Source: Terribacillus saccharophilus (lineage in GTDB: Bacteria; Bacillota; Bacilli; Bacillales; Amphibacillaceae). From it: a stretch of DNA of 64,000 nt. This document shows positions 23,927 to 32,969 of the stretch, piece by piece (position 1 is the first letter of the stretch; every line of letters starts with the position of its first letter). The position numbers were made by a program, and so were the translations under genes. The notes beneath the pieces are model-generated. The model was given only the letters and a program-made list of their open reading frames with translations, made no database searches and had not been told where the DNA came from. The stretch lies in the NCBI GenBank assembly GCA_900110015.1, contig FOCD01000004.1:124001-188000 (forward strand), written 5' to 3'.

Positions 23927-25672
23927 ATGAGAAAACGAGGTATTACTATCAAGCTGTTCGCTGTGACAGCTTTATTCTTCTTGGCATTTTACGCTATGAT
24001 CATGATTTTCCAGCTTGTATTTTTTGATAGCTTTTACCAGCAATATAAAACAAAAGAAGCGGCCGAGCATCTGAATTCATTGGCACAAGGTTATGAGGAG
24101 AATTCCTGGAATGCAGAGGAGCTGACAAAGCACACATTGTCATATATGCAGGAAACGAAAAGTCCTTTGACAATTGTCGATGCAGAGGGATATCAGCTTG
24201 TACAAGATCCGTTCCATATTATGCTGGAAACAGAAGATGGAGACGTTCTTGAAGTGGCGTTATCCTTGTTCGTCACTGATTATGGCAACTACTTGAATGC
24301 GTTGAACATCCGAAAGGGAGATACGCTAGAAATTAATGGGGAATCAGATTTGTCGGTCACTTCTGTCATTTACCCATCTGTTATCACGAAGGATGAAGAA
24401 AGTGTCGGTGAACATTTAGAAGAAAATGAAATAACAATTCAAGGAAAAGTGAAAAGTGTTTCATTACCTCAGGCTGGTATGTCCAATAGAGGCTTAGGCC
24501 TGCTTTATGATGCCTTGCTGGAATGGTTCCCACTTGAAGAAGATCTGCTGAAGCAGCTTAACAATGGGGAAAGTTTGCAGCTGAACTGGGTGGAACCGTG
24601 GACTGGAAAGCATAATTTAGTACTGATAGAGCCGATTAAAAAAGACGGAGAAATGCAATATATGTTCTCCGTCACCTCCTTACAAGAAACCAAAGATACG
24701 AATGAAGCGCTGCGGGTATTTTATCTGTACATCGGTATAGCTGGCATCTTCCTCATTCTGTTGCTTTCTTTGTTTTACTCCCGACTTGTGAGCAGTCCAT
24801 TGATCAAGCTGAATGAAATGGCTAAAAAAATGGTGCATCTGGACTTTTCATCGGTGAAGCCAATCAAGCAAAAAGATGAACTTGGCAGCCTTTCCAATAA
24901 CATGCTGATTATGGCACAGAACTTAGATATAGCACTGGAAGATTTGAAGCGTGCCAATGAAAAGCTGAAGCAGGATATGGAGAAGCGCAAACAGATGGAA
25001 AAAGCGCAGCGCGAATTTTTTGAGCATGCTTCTCATGAACTGAAGACACCGCTCAGTATTGTCAAAAGCTTTGCAGAAGGGCTGCAAGATGGAATCAGTC
25101 CGGACAAACACGATCACTATATTAACGTAATCATTGAGGAATCCGACAAGATGCAAGTACTGATCGGAGATATGCTGGATTTGGCCAAGCTTGAGAACGG
25201 AGCAATTAAACTAAGAAAATCATCATTCATGCTGAGTGAAATGATAGAGGATCTTTCCGATAAAATGTATTGCATGGCAAAAGAAAAACAGGTTTCCATT
25301 GAAGTAATGCCGAGGAATGAGATGCCGATTACGGCGGATTATGAGTGGATGGAGCGGGTGATGCGAAATCTGCTTGTTAATGCAGTCCGTCATAGTGAAG
25401 CAGATTCTGTCATTACTATCCGAATCGAAACAGATCTTGACACCGCTCGAAGCGTATTCATGATTGACAACAAAGGAAATCAAATACCGGAGGAGCAGCT
25501 GGATAAAATCTGGAATCGTTTTTACCGTACAGAAACTTCGAGAAGCAGAATGACAGGCGGTACAGGTTTGGGACTTGCTATCGTGCAGCAAATACTCGAC
25601 TTGCACGATTTCAGCTATGGGGTGGAGAATACGACTGAAGGAGTCCGTTTTATAGTGAAATTCTATAAGTAA
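23927..25672 (+). CDS. Membrane sensor histidine kinase linked to the dlt operon
   Basis: 581 residues, long for an OmpR-partner kinase. TM1 about 8-33, a large extracellular domain (about 35-265) of unrecognised fold, TM2 about 267-288, HAMP (SSPLIKLNEMAKKMVHLDF), a coiled coil, HisKA with FFEHASHELKTPLSIVKSF (phospho-His), then HATPase with MRNLLVNAVRHS, FMIDNKGNQIPEEQLDKIW and GGTGLGLAIV. It precedes its response regulator, opposite to the common order, and the set runs into dltXABCD. A role in sensing cationic peptides or envelope charge is inferred from context only. Confidence 0.9.
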   Translation: MRKRGITIKLFAVTALFFLAFYAMIMIFQLVFFDSFYQQYKTKEAAEHLNSLAQGYEENSWNAEELTKHTLSYMQETKSPLTIVDAEGYQLVQDPFHIMLETEDGDVLEVALSLFVTDYGNYLNALNIRKGDTLEINGESDLSVTSVIYPSVITKDEESVGEHLEENEITIQGKVKSVSLPQAGMSNRGLGLLYDALLEWFPLEEDLLKQLNNGESLQLNWVEPWTGKHNLVLIEPIKKDGEMQYMFSVTSLQETKDTNEALRVFYLYIGIAGIFLILLLSLFYSRLVSSPLIKLNEMAKKMVHLDFSSVKPIKQKDELGSLSNNMLIMAQNLDIALEDLKRANEKLKQDMEKRKQMEKAQREFFEHASHELKTPLSIVKSFAEGLQDGISPDKHDHYINVIIEESDKMQVLIGDMLDLAKLENGAIKLRKSSFMLSEMIEDLSDKMYCMAKEKQVSIEVMPRNEMPITADYEWMERVMRNLLVNAVRHSEADSVITIRIETDLDTARSVFMIDNKGNQIPEEQLDKIWNRFYRTETSRSRMTGGTGLGLAIVQQILDLHDFSYGVENTTEGVRFIVKFYK

Positions 25673-25754
25673 TGGGAAAAATTACTTATATGGACACATG
25701 AAGGACATATGAGCTTGTTAATTTATGTATATCAGTTGGAAGGAAGGATTCACG

Positions 25755-26426
25755 ATGAGAAAGACAGTGCTGCTTGTCGAGGATGAATTACGTATCCGGG
25801 AAGTAGTGGCGGACTACTTCAAAATGGATGGCTGGGAAGTACATGAAACAGATAACGGCAGCAGTGCTATTGATTGGTTTGATGCCATTTATCCTGATCT
25901 GGTTATTCTGGATATCATGATGCCGAAGATGGATGGCTTTGCTGTTACAAAAGAGGTCCGGGCCAAATCAGGAGTGCCAATCATCTTGCTGACAGCTAAA
26001 TCCAGTGACGATGATAAAATTCATGGATTTGATCTAGGAGCCGATGATTATGTAACGAAGCCATTTAGTCCGAAAGTACTTGTTGCGCGGGCTAACTCTT
26101 TAATGAAGCGGGCAACAGAACATTATTTGCCGAATGGACATATGCTCAGCTTCGGCCATGCCGTGGTCAATACAAAATCACGTCAGCTGGAATTGGATAA
26201 ACAGCAAGTCGAGCTGACACCAAAGGAATACGATCTTTTACTGCTCCTGCTGCAGCATAAAAATAACGTCCTTTCACGTGAAACAATTCTGAATCATGTG
26301 TGGGGAATAGACTTTGAGGGAGACAACCGTGTAGTGGACACGCATATTAAGAAGCTGCGTGCCAAACTTGGGGATGAATCCCATCATATTCGGACCGTTA
26401 TCGGTACCGGGTATAAATTTGAATAG
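25755..26426 (+). CDS. OmpR/PhoB-family response regulator linked to dlt
   Basis: 223 residues. Receiver domain with VEDE acidic pair, phosphoacceptor Asp53 in VILDIMMPKMDG, TAKSS and KPFSP; winged-helix effector domain with ELTPKEYDLLLLLLQHKNN, VDTHIKKLRAKLG and GTGYKFE. ATG 25755 is chosen because GGAAGGATT lies just before it. It begins 82 bases after the kinase and ends 15 bases before dltX, so it should be on the dlt mRNA. Confidence 0.93.
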   Translation: MRKTVLLVEDELRIREVVADYFKMDGWEVHETDNGSSAIDWFDAIYPDLVILDIMMPKMDGFAVTKEVRAKSGVPIILLTAKSSDDDKIHGFDLGADDYVTKPFSPKVLVARANSLMKRATEHYLPNGHMLSFGHAVVNTKSRQLELDKQQVELTPKEYDLLLLLLQHKNNVLSRETILNHVWGIDFEGDNRVVDTHIKKLRAKLGDESHHIRTVIGTGYKFE

Positions 26427-26441
26427 AAGGCAGAGGAGAAA

Positions 26442-26588
26442 ATGAATAAGATCAAGCAGCTGTATGCACATACAGGTGTTCGCTTTGTCGTGCATACTTG
26501 TTTCTACTTGGCAATCCTTGTCACCTTGTTTATGCTGTATGGCTTCCATACAGCCAATACAGGTAACTACATATATAACGATTTTTAA
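26442..26588 (+). CDS. dltX: DltX, small membrane protein of the dlt operon
   Basis: 48 residues. One membrane helix (about 14-37) and the C-terminal NYIYNDF, which matches the conserved FIYNxF end of DltX. DltX is needed for D-alanylation of teichoic acids and is thought to carry the D-Ala intermediate at the membrane with DltB and DltD. GAGGAGAAA precedes the ATG. Placed between the regulator and dltA as in other Firmicutes. Confidence 0.92.
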   Translation: MNKIKQLYAHTGVRFVVHTCFYLAILVTLFMLYGFHTANTGNYIYNDF

Positions 26589-26605
26589 TTGGAGAAGATA
26601 TAACA

Positions 26606-28111
26606 ATGAAACTTTTAACAACCATTGCACAGCATGCGGCAGTTAGCCCAGAGCAGACAGCATTCCGTAATGGAGAGGATTCGATCAGTTACAGTATGCT
26701 TTGGAATCGTTCGGACAGATTGGCTGCTCTTATCCGTAATAGCTGTCAGCTTGAACGACAGACGCCAATTGTTGTGTACGGCCATATGGGAACGGATATG
26801 CCGGTATCCTTCCTTGCCTGTGTGAAGGCTGGCTACCCATACATACCTATTGATACATCCATTCCGATGGAGCGGGTGCGTCTTATCGTGAAGAAATCCG
26901 GTGCGGGCTTGGTCATCAATACAACGGATTCTGATATCAAGCTCGATAATGTAGCAGTTTTATATACAGCAGCTTTGCAGCTGGAACAGAAAGAGATTAT
27001 TGGTCGGGACTTGTGGGTGAAGGAAGATGAAGTATTTTATATCATCTACACATCCGGCAGTACCGGAAATCCAAAAGGTGTGCAGGTAACATCGGCGAAC
27101 CTGCAATCCTTTACTGATTGGATGACGAGCGACTTTCCGCTTGAACAAGGAAAAGTATTCTTGAATCAAGCACCATTCTCATTCGATTTATCTGTGATGG
27201 ATTTTTATCCCGCATTACAAAGCGGTGGTACTATCCATGCGCTGACTAAGGATGTAATCAATAAGCCAAAACAGCTTTTCGACAACCTTAGCAGTTCTGC
27301 TTTGCAGATTTGGACTTCCACGCCATCCTTTGTTCAAATGTGCTTTCCTAATCCTGATTTCAATGCGGAGATGCTTCCAGAGCTTGATACCTTCCTTTTC
27401 TGTGGCGAAGTACTACCGTTGGCAGTGGCAAAGGAATTGAAGGAACGTTTCCCTCAAGCAAGGATTTTTAATACATATGGACCAACTGAAGCTACAGTTG
27501 CCGTGACTTCGATCGAAGTTACAGAGGATTTACTGGCTAAAGAGGAAGCATTGCCGGTCGGCCGCCCGAAGCCGGATATGCATATTCTTGTCGTAGATGA
27601 AACAGGCAATCCGCTCCCGGATGGAGAAAAAGGAGAGCTTATTCTCGTAGGACCGAGCGTGACGAAAGGCTATCTAAGTGAGCCGCTGCTAACTGAAAAT
27701 GCTTACGGCATCGTGTATGATATGCAAGCTTATCAAACTGGAGATGCTGGTTTGATCAAGGACGGCTTAGTATATTGCCAGGGCAGACTGGATTATCAGA
27801 TCAAGCTGCATGGTTACCGGATGGAGCTGGAGGAAATCGAATTCCACTTGCAGCAATCCGAGTATATTAAATCTGCCATCATCATTCCTTATGCGCCGGA
27901 AGAGGAAATCGAATACTTGATTGCCGCAGTCGTTCCTGAGGAACATGATTTTGAAAAGGAATACCAGCTGACAGCAGCTATTCGGAAAGATCTTGCATTG
28001 CGTCTGCCTGCTTATATGATTCCGCGTAAATTCACCTATCATTTGACTATCCCGATGACAATGAACGGAAAAGCTGACCGTAAGAGGATGAAGGAAGAGG
28101 TATTCGCATGA
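26606..28111 (+). CDS. dltA: D-alanine--D-alanyl carrier protein ligase DltA
   Basis: 501 residues, full length. Adenylation motifs [16 protein letters not shown] (A3), [15 protein letters not shown] (A5), YQTGDAG (A7), [20 protein letters not shown] (A8) and the A10 lysine in NGKADR. Activates D-alanine as adenylate and loads it on DltC in the cytosol, first step of teichoic-acid D-alanylation, which lowers negative surface charge. Overlaps dltB by four bases. Confidence 0.97.
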   Translation: MKLLTTIAQHAAVSPEQTAFRNGEDSISYSMLWNRSDRLAALIRNSCQLERQTPIVVYGHMGTDMPVSFLACVKAGYPYIPIDTSIPMERVRLIVKKSGAGLVINTTDSDIKLDNVAVLYTAALQLEQKEIIGRDLWVKEDEVFYIIYTSGSTGNPKGVQVTSANLQSFTDWMTSDFPLEQGKVFLNQAPFSFDLSVMDFYPALQSGGTIHALTKDVINKPKQLFDNLSSSALQIWTSTPSFVQMCFPNPDFNAEMLPELDTFLFCGEVLPLAVAKELKERFPQARIFNTYGPTEATVAVTSIEVTEDLLAKEEALPVGRPKPDMHILVVDETGNPLPDGEKGELILVGPSVTKGYLSEPLLTENAYGIVYDMQAYQTGDAGLIKDGLVYCQGRLDYQIKLHGYRMELEEIEFHLQQSEYIKSAIIIPYAPEEEIEYLIAAVVPEEHDFEKEYQLTAAIRKDLALRLPAYMIPRKFTYHLTIPMTMNGKADRKRMKEEVFA

Positions 28112-29265
28112 CCCCGTATAGTTCATTCCTTTTCTTTATCATTCTAGCTATCCTGCTTCTGCCGACGATGATTCTCGGTATCATGGGCAAGCATTTACGT
28201 TATTACAATGTGTTCGTTTCGATTGCTGTACTGGCGTTGATATTCTCAGGCGGAGATGAAGGTTTTTATTCACTCGTCATCTTCACTGTCTTGCAGCTCG
28301 TACTGATCAAAGGCTATATCTCATACCGACAGAAAAAGAATAGCAGTCTTGTATTCTATTTGATGAGTTTCTTATCCATCCTGCCTTTGATTCTTTCGAA
28401 AATACTGCCGTTCCTGGCAGTGGATAACTGGGCAAGCTTTCTCGGAATCTCGTATCTGACATTCCGTGCTGTACAGATCATTATCGAAACGAGAGATGGT
28501 TTGATCAAACAGCAGCTGTCGATTTATCAGCTTGTTAATTTCATGCTGTTTTACCCGACGATTTCGTCTGGTCCAATTGATCGGTTCCGACGATTTCAAA
28601 AGGACGAGGAGAAGCGATGGACACCAGAAGAATACAAGGAGCTGCTTTATAAAGGGATCAATAAGATTTTTCTTGGCTTCTTGTACAAGTTCATAATTGG
28701 ATATGCAATCAACACCTATTTCATTATGGACCTGGATCATATCGCAGATGGCAGGTTCAGCTATCATCTGCTGTATATGTACAGCTACAGCTTATATCTG
28801 TTCTTCGACTTTGCCGGATACACGCTATTTGCAGTCGGAGTCAGCTATATTATGGGCATACGTTCGCCGGAGAACTTTAACATGCCGTTCATCAGCCGGA
28901 ACATAAAAGATTTCTGGAATAGATGGCATATGTCGCTATCGTTCTGGTTCCGAGATTATGTGTTCATGCGTTTCGTCTTCCTGATGAAAAAGAAAAAATG
29001 GATACAAAACAAAATGCTAGTTTCAAATCTAGGCTATGTCCTCCTATTCTTATTGATGGGAGTATGGCATGGATTAGCGATTCAGTACATCGTCTATGGT
29101 GCTTATCATGCCTTGATGATGACAGCTTTCAATTATTTTGAGACGTGGAACAAAAAACATAAACGCTGGCCGACCGGTAAGATTATGACAATTGTGTCGA
29201 TTGTCATCACTTTCCATGTCGTCTGTTTCGGATTTTATCTATTTTCCGGAAGACCATTTCAATAA
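28108..29265 (+). CDS. dltB: DltB, MBOAT-family D-alanyl transferase
   Basis: 385 residues, about 11 membrane segments. MBOAT features: [31 protein letters not shown] and the catalytic-histidine region [20 protein letters not shown]. It takes D-Ala from DltC in the cytoplasm and passes it across the membrane with DltX and DltD. ATGA-type overlap with dltA indicates coupling. Confidence 0.97.
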   Translation: MTPYSSFLFFIILAILLLPTMILGIMGKHLRYYNVFVSIAVLALIFSGGDEGFYSLVIFTVLQLVLIKGYISYRQKKNSSLVFYLMSFLSILPLILSKILPFLAVDNWASFLGISYLTFRAVQIIIETRDGLIKQQLSIYQLVNFMLFYPTISSGPIDRFRRFQKDEEKRWTPEEYKELLYKGINKIFLGFLYKFIIGYAINTYFIMDLDHIADGRFSYHLLYMYSYSLYLFFDFAGYTLFAVGVSYIMGIRSPENFNMPFISRNIKDFWNRWHMSLSFWFRDYVFMRFVFLMKKKKWIQNKMLVSNLGYVLLFLLMGVWHGLAIQYIVYGAYHALMMTAFNYFETWNKKHKRWPTGKIMTIVSIVITFHVVCFGFYLFSGRPFQ

Positions 29266-29280
29266 AAGGGGAATATACTA

Positions 29281-29517
29281 ATGGATTTTAAAGAGAAAGT
29301 ATTACAAGTAATTGCAGAAGTTTGTGAAGATGATGTTGTAAAAGAGGAGCAGGATCTCGATATTTTCGAAGCAGGGTTGCTGGATTCCTTTGCTACAGTG
29401 GAACTAATCGTTCAATTTGAAGAGCAGCTTGGCATCAATGTACCAATTACAGAGTTCGACCGTGATACTTGGAATACACCAAATGCAATTATCGATCGTC
29501 TGAATGAGCTGAAATAA
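29281..29517 (+). CDS. dltC: D-alanyl carrier protein DltC
   Basis: 78 residues, acidic four-helix carrier. The phosphopantetheine serine is Ser36 in GLLDSFATVELIV. It carries activated D-Ala from DltA to DltB. Stop and the dltD start overlap as TAATG (one base). Confidence 0.97.
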   Translation: MDFKEKVLQVIAEVCEDDVVKEEQDLDIFEAGLLDSFATVELIVQFEEQLGINVPITEFDRDTWNTPNAIIDRLNELK

Positions 29518-30677
29518 TGAAGAAGAAGTATCTATTCGGACCGATTATTTTAGCGTTGGTCCTGTTCGCCGGTCTCGTCTTTGTGCCGGCTTCCTGGCTG
29601 GCAAAACTGGTGCCGGCAGATCGTTTGGAAGAGTCAGCTACCAGTCTGGAACCGAATATGTTTCAGGGAATGTATTTACAAAGTGAGATGCTTGCTGATC
29701 CAGGATATGTTCCGATTTATGGATCCTCCGAGCTGTCACGCTGGGACCCGTTTCACCCATCGAATTACTTCGAAGCAACTGGAGCTGATTTTACTCCTTA
29801 CTTAGTGGGAAAAGGCGGTACAACCTCCATCATCAACGATCTCAACTTTGCAACACATTCCCAAGAGCTCAAAGATAAGCAAATGGTCGTCATCGTATCG
29901 CCGCAGTGGTTTGTCAAACACGGTACCGATGAACAGCATTTCGCACCAAACTATTCTTCTTTGCAGGCATACCAGCTGCCATTCAATAAAGAAATAGACG
30001 AGCAGGTGAAGCAGGATCTGATGAAAAGGCTGATGTCATATGATGCAGTGAAGAATGACACAATGCTTTATCAGCTGTACGATGCTTACTTGGAAGATGA
30101 GGAAGTTAAGTTCAATTTATTAGCTCCTCCAGCTAAAGCTTACATATCGATGCTGAAGAAGAAGGATCTATATTACACACTCATCAAGGATGATCCATCG
30201 AATCGGCATCTATCGGATAAAGTGAAGAACAAGACTTGGGAGGAACTGCAGGCTCAAGCGGATGCCTACGGCGAAAAACGCACGAAGGACTCAAAATTCA
30301 ATATCGACTATAAGGTCTACAAACATAAGAAAAATCACATCAAAAAGATGGAAGGCAAAAACAAAGGGCATTCGTATGCGGAATCACCTGAATATGAAGA
30401 TTTCCAGCTGATGCTCGATATTCTGAAAAAAGCAGATGCTAAACCGCTCTTTGTCATCATCCCGGTCAACGGAGAGTACTACGATTATACTGGGTTCCCA
30501 AAACAGGGACGAGAAGACTATTATAATCGTATTAAAAAACAAATTGATGATAATGGGTTCACCTATGCCGACTATTCTGACCACGAATATGATCCGCATT
30601 TTATGCGTGACACGATTCATATCGGCTGGAAAGGCTGGATCTACTTAGATGAGGATATGGAAAAATTCCTTCAATAG
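29517..30677 (+). CDS. dltD: DltD, D-alanyl lipoteichoic acid transfer protein
   Basis: 386 residues. One N-terminal membrane anchor (about 6-24) and an extracellular SGNH-like hydrolase domain: YGSSELSRWDPFHPSNYF (nucleophile serine), VIVSPQWF, and the C-terminal RDTIHIGWKGW (catalytic Asp/His). It completes D-Ala transfer to lipoteichoic acid. Last gene of the operon; the terminator is provided by the repeat that follows. Confidence 0.96.
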   Translation: MKKKYLFGPIILALVLFAGLVFVPASWLAKLVPADRLEESATSLEPNMFQGMYLQSEMLADPGYVPIYGSSELSRWDPFHPSNYFEATGADFTPYLVGKGGTTSIINDLNFATHSQELKDKQMVVIVSPQWFVKHGTDEQHFAPNYSSLQAYQLPFNKEIDEQVKQDLMKRLMSYDAVKNDTMLYQLYDAYLEDEEVKFNLLAPPAKAYISMLKKKDLYYTLIKDDPSNRHLSDKVKNKTWEELQAQADAYGEKRTKDSKFNIDYKVYKHKKNHIKKMEGKNKGHSYAESPEYEDFQLMLDILKKADAKPLFVIIPVNGEYYDYTGFPKQGREDYYNRIKKQIDDNGFTYADYSDHEYDPHFMRDTIHIGWKGWIYLDEDMEKFLQ

Positions 30678-30684
30678 AAAAAAA

Positions 30685-30965
30685 CCAGGACACAACTAAA
30701 TTGCCTATGCTAAAAAACGCATAATACACCTGAGCACCGCTCCGGCAGAACACTCCGCTTTCCACGGGCACGGCCTCAGCCTCCTCGTGGAAAAGGCACC
30801 ACTGTGGGGTCTTCGGATCGTGCTGTTCCCGTCGGAGTCTCCGTATTCTGCCTACGCTAGTATAGCTCATCATTTATAAGAACCCGAACTCACACAAGTC
30901 TTTGGTTGAAGATTTGTGTAATAGTTCGGGTTTTTGTCTAGATGAAACACTTTTGCCCCAGCCTC
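30685..30965 (-). repeat. Intergenic repeat copy A (MITE-like), inverted relative to copy B
   Basis: About 281 bp, fills the gap between dltD and the next gene. Read on the minus strand it matches 60252-60590: start GGCTGGGGCAAAAGTG, a hairpin terminator (AACCCGAACT...AGTTCGGGTT), the block TAGCGTAGGCAGAA, and an exact 51-base match (30743-30793 versus 60480-60530). The far end is GTCCTGG, close to the reverse complement of the start. No coding capacity. Confidence 0.85.
30881..30937 (+). terminator. Hairpin in copy A serving the dlt operon
   Basis: Outer arms AACCCGAACT (30881-30890) and AGTTCGGGTT (30923-30932) with inner pairing CACACAA/TTGTGT, then TTTTT. About 200 bases after dltD. Confidence 0.8.
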
Positions 30966-31036
30966 TTTATCATTTTCGCACTAGAATCCCCCTTAACTGG
31001 TTAGACTATGGAAAAAGAGTTAAGGAGAGATGAGGT

Positions 31037-31621
31037 TTGAAGAAAACGATTATTGTCTTGAGCTTTCTATTCATATGCTTCATGGTAGTCTCCTTTGTAA
31101 TAGAGCTGAAGAACGGAGATACAAATTCATGGATGAAAGGCGGAGGAAGGGTGATTATGAGTGCATTACCGCTCGGGTTATTACTTTTCCGGCGTACACC
31201 ATTTCGTGTGCCGCATGTTGTTGGATATTATGGCTTGCTTGTCTGTACTTTCATATTGGGTGCAATCTTTCATTTTTATGATAAGTACAAGTGGTGGGAT
31301 GTCACGCTTCATGTTGTTGGTAGCATGTATGTTGCTTGGCTTGCCCTAGCTGTTTATCGATATAAGGTGCTGAGGCCGGCAGGTATATATATTTCGCGCT
31401 GGATCATTTTCTTGTTTGTCTGTTCTATTGCAGCTCTAGGCAGTGCGATTTGGGAAAGTGTTGAATTTATCGGAGATATGACTGTAACGAGTGTGATGCA
31501 GAGGAGCGGGAACAAGGATACAATGACAGATCTGATTGCTGGATTGCTTGGAGGGGTTATTATCGGTATTTATGCTTTATTCCGAAATAAGCCATTGGAA
31601 GGGAAAGAGATAAGAGGGTAA
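31037..31621 (+). CDS. Membrane protein resembling DUF2238/YjdF
   Basis: 194 residues, about five or six membrane helices. Conserved-looking polar residues inside helices, YKWWDVTLHVVGSMYV, AIWESVEFIGD and NKDTMTDLIAGLLGG, match the D-H/WE/DTxxD pattern I associate with YjdF-type (DUF2238) membrane proteins. Function unknown. The start is TTG at 31037 after GGAGAGATGAGG; no ATG is available at the N-terminus. Confidence 0.7.
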   Translation: MKKTIIVLSFLFICFMVVSFVIELKNGDTNSWMKGGGRVIMSALPLGLLLFRRTPFRVPHVVGYYGLLVCTFILGAIFHFYDKYKWWDVTLHVVGSMYVAWLALAVYRYKVLRPAGIYISRWIIFLFVCSIAALGSAIWESVEFIGDMTVTSVMQRSGNKDTMTDLIAGLLGGVIIGIYALFRNKPLEGKEIRG

Positions 31622-31622
31622 A

Positions 31623-31657
31623 GAGAGCTGCATTATTTACTTGCAGCTTCTTTTTTT
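31623..31657 (+). terminator. Terminator after the YjdF-like gene
   Basis: GAGAGCTGCA pairs with TGCAGCTTCT around a 9-base loop, then seven T. Confidence 0.8.
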
Positions 31658-31728
31658 GGTCTTTTTTCTATACTCTGAAAAGGGGAGGACGAAACTGAAA
31701 AATACTATTAAGTCCTGTTTTCATTTTT

Positions 31729-31754
31729 TATTATGTTGCATTTGCAACATAATA
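31729..31754. promoter_or_regulatory. 26-bp perfect palindrome (operator candidate)
   Basis: TATTATGTTGCA, TT, TGCAACATAATA. It lies 41 bases before the GNAT gene and just upstream of an A/T-rich -10 region; there is no T-run, so it is not a terminator. No regulator gene is adjacent. Confidence 0.6.
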
Positions 31755-31795
31755 TTGTTTAAATAGATATATTAATAGTGAAAGCAGGGTGTATT

Positions 31796-32239
31796 ATGGC
31801 TTCATATAAAATTATACAAGATAAAAATGATCTAGAGAAAGCAAAGGCAATGCGGTTAGCGGTGTTTGTGGAAGAGCAAGGAGTCGCGTTAGAAGATGAA
31901 TTTGATCAGTATGACGTGTTAGATGATGGGTGCCAGCATATACTTGTCTTTCATGAGGGAGAAGCAGTTGGAACTGGTCGCATTCGTTATGTTGAGGATT
32001 ACGCTAAATTAGAACGTATTTGTATGCTAAAGCAGTATCGGAAATATGGATTAGGTAGCGTCATCATTTCAAGTCTTGAAGAGATAGCGAAGCAAAAGGA
32101 TAAAAAGAAATATAAACTCCATGCTCAAGTCCAAGCAAAAGGATTTTATGAGAAGCTCGGGTATAAAGGCGTTTCAGATGAATTTGAGGAGGATGGAATT
32201 CCTCATCTTATTATGGAAAAACAAGAGAATGTGGACTAG
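31796..32239 (+). CDS. GNAT-family acetyltransferase (YjcF/ElaA-like)
   Basis: 147 residues. LRLAVFVEEQGV-type N-terminus (here MRLAVFVEEQGVALEDEFDQ), GTGRIRYV, and LERICMLKQYRKYGLGSVII as the acetyl-CoA motif, then HAQVQAKGFYEKLGYKGVSD. This is the small YjcF/ElaA class of GNAT proteins. ATG 31796 follows AGCAGGGTG; it is coupled to the next gene by an 11-base overlap. Confidence 0.87.
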   Translation: MASYKIIQDKNDLEKAKAMRLAVFVEEQGVALEDEFDQYDVLDDGCQHILVFHEGEAVGTGRIRYVEDYAKLERICMLKQYRKYGLGSVIISSLEEIAKQKDKKKYKLHAQVQAKGFYEKLGYKGVSDEFEEDGIPHLIMEKQENVD

Positions 32240-32843
32240 AGGAACACTCTTTATCTCAGGTCTTCTCTTCATGACCCTTGGAATTGCTTTAACTATTGAA
32301 GCTAATGTAGGAACTTCGCCGTTCGATGCGGTACTTGTTGGATTAGCGGAACGTGCGGGAATGACAGTGGGGATATGGGAAATTATCCTTGCAGGCATTT
32401 TTATTATGATAAATTCCCTGCTAACTCGTACAGCTCCTGAATTAGCAGGCTTGCTGACTGCATTCGCAACAGGTCTTTTCCTCGATGGATGGCTATATTT
32501 GCTGGCTGGAATGCATTTAGAGTCGATAATCAGCCGGGCTGGTTTATTCCTTTGTGCTCAGCTGCTCCTTGCTGCAGGAACAGCATTATATCTTCATACA
32601 AAGTTCGCACCCATTCCGATTGATCGGCTTATGCTTGTACTAATTGATAAATTACATACAAGTGTAGCTGTTACTAAAACATTTCTGTATGCTGTCTGCC
32701 TTGTTTCTGCCTTTTTGCTTGCAGGACCAATTGGACCGGGTACGGTACTGACCGTTTTATTAGGAGGCATTTTGCTGCAATATGCATTTATTGTTCTTCA
32801 GAGCTTCGGCATTATGCCAACCTATGAATCGTCTAAATCCTAA
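32229..32843 (+). CDS. YczE/YitT-like integral membrane protein
   Basis: 204 residues, about five to six helices. LGIALTIEANVGTSPFDAVL is the family hallmark of YczE/YyaS/YitT proteins (NxGtsPfD), and KFAPIPIDRLMLVL is the repeated half. In B. subtilis YczE influences bacillomycin/surfactin production; transport activity is not established. ATG 32229 lies inside the end of the GNAT gene, so both are one unit under the 26-bp palindrome. Confidence 0.82.
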   Translation: MWTRGTLFISGLLFMTLGIALTIEANVGTSPFDAVLVGLAERAGMTVGIWEIILAGIFIMINSLLTRTAPELAGLLTAFATGLFLDGWLYLLAGMHLESIISRAGLFLCAQLLLAAGTALYLHTKFAPIPIDRLMLVLIDKLHTSVAVTKTFLYAVCLVSAFLLAGPIGPGTVLTVLLGGILLQYAFIVLQSFGIMPTYESSKS

Positions 32844-32865
32844 CGGAAGACGATTCATTTTTTTA
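32824..32865 (+). terminator. Terminator overlapping the yczE-like stop
   Basis: 10-base arms ATGAATCGTC (32824-32833) and GACGATTCAT (32849-32858), stop codon in the loop, then T-run. Confidence 0.8.
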
Positions 32866-32969
32866 TTTCTGATATAGCGCTTACATAGTGTTATTACTTT
32901 GTTAGAATAAAAGTAGAATGATTGCGCTGTATCATGAGCGCCAAATGAACCTGGAAAGGGGCAGTTGGG

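Noticed and set aside
32872-32885. cre-like site before rocD
   Set aside because: Right half is perfect but the left half has three mismatches; too weak to list as a separate site.
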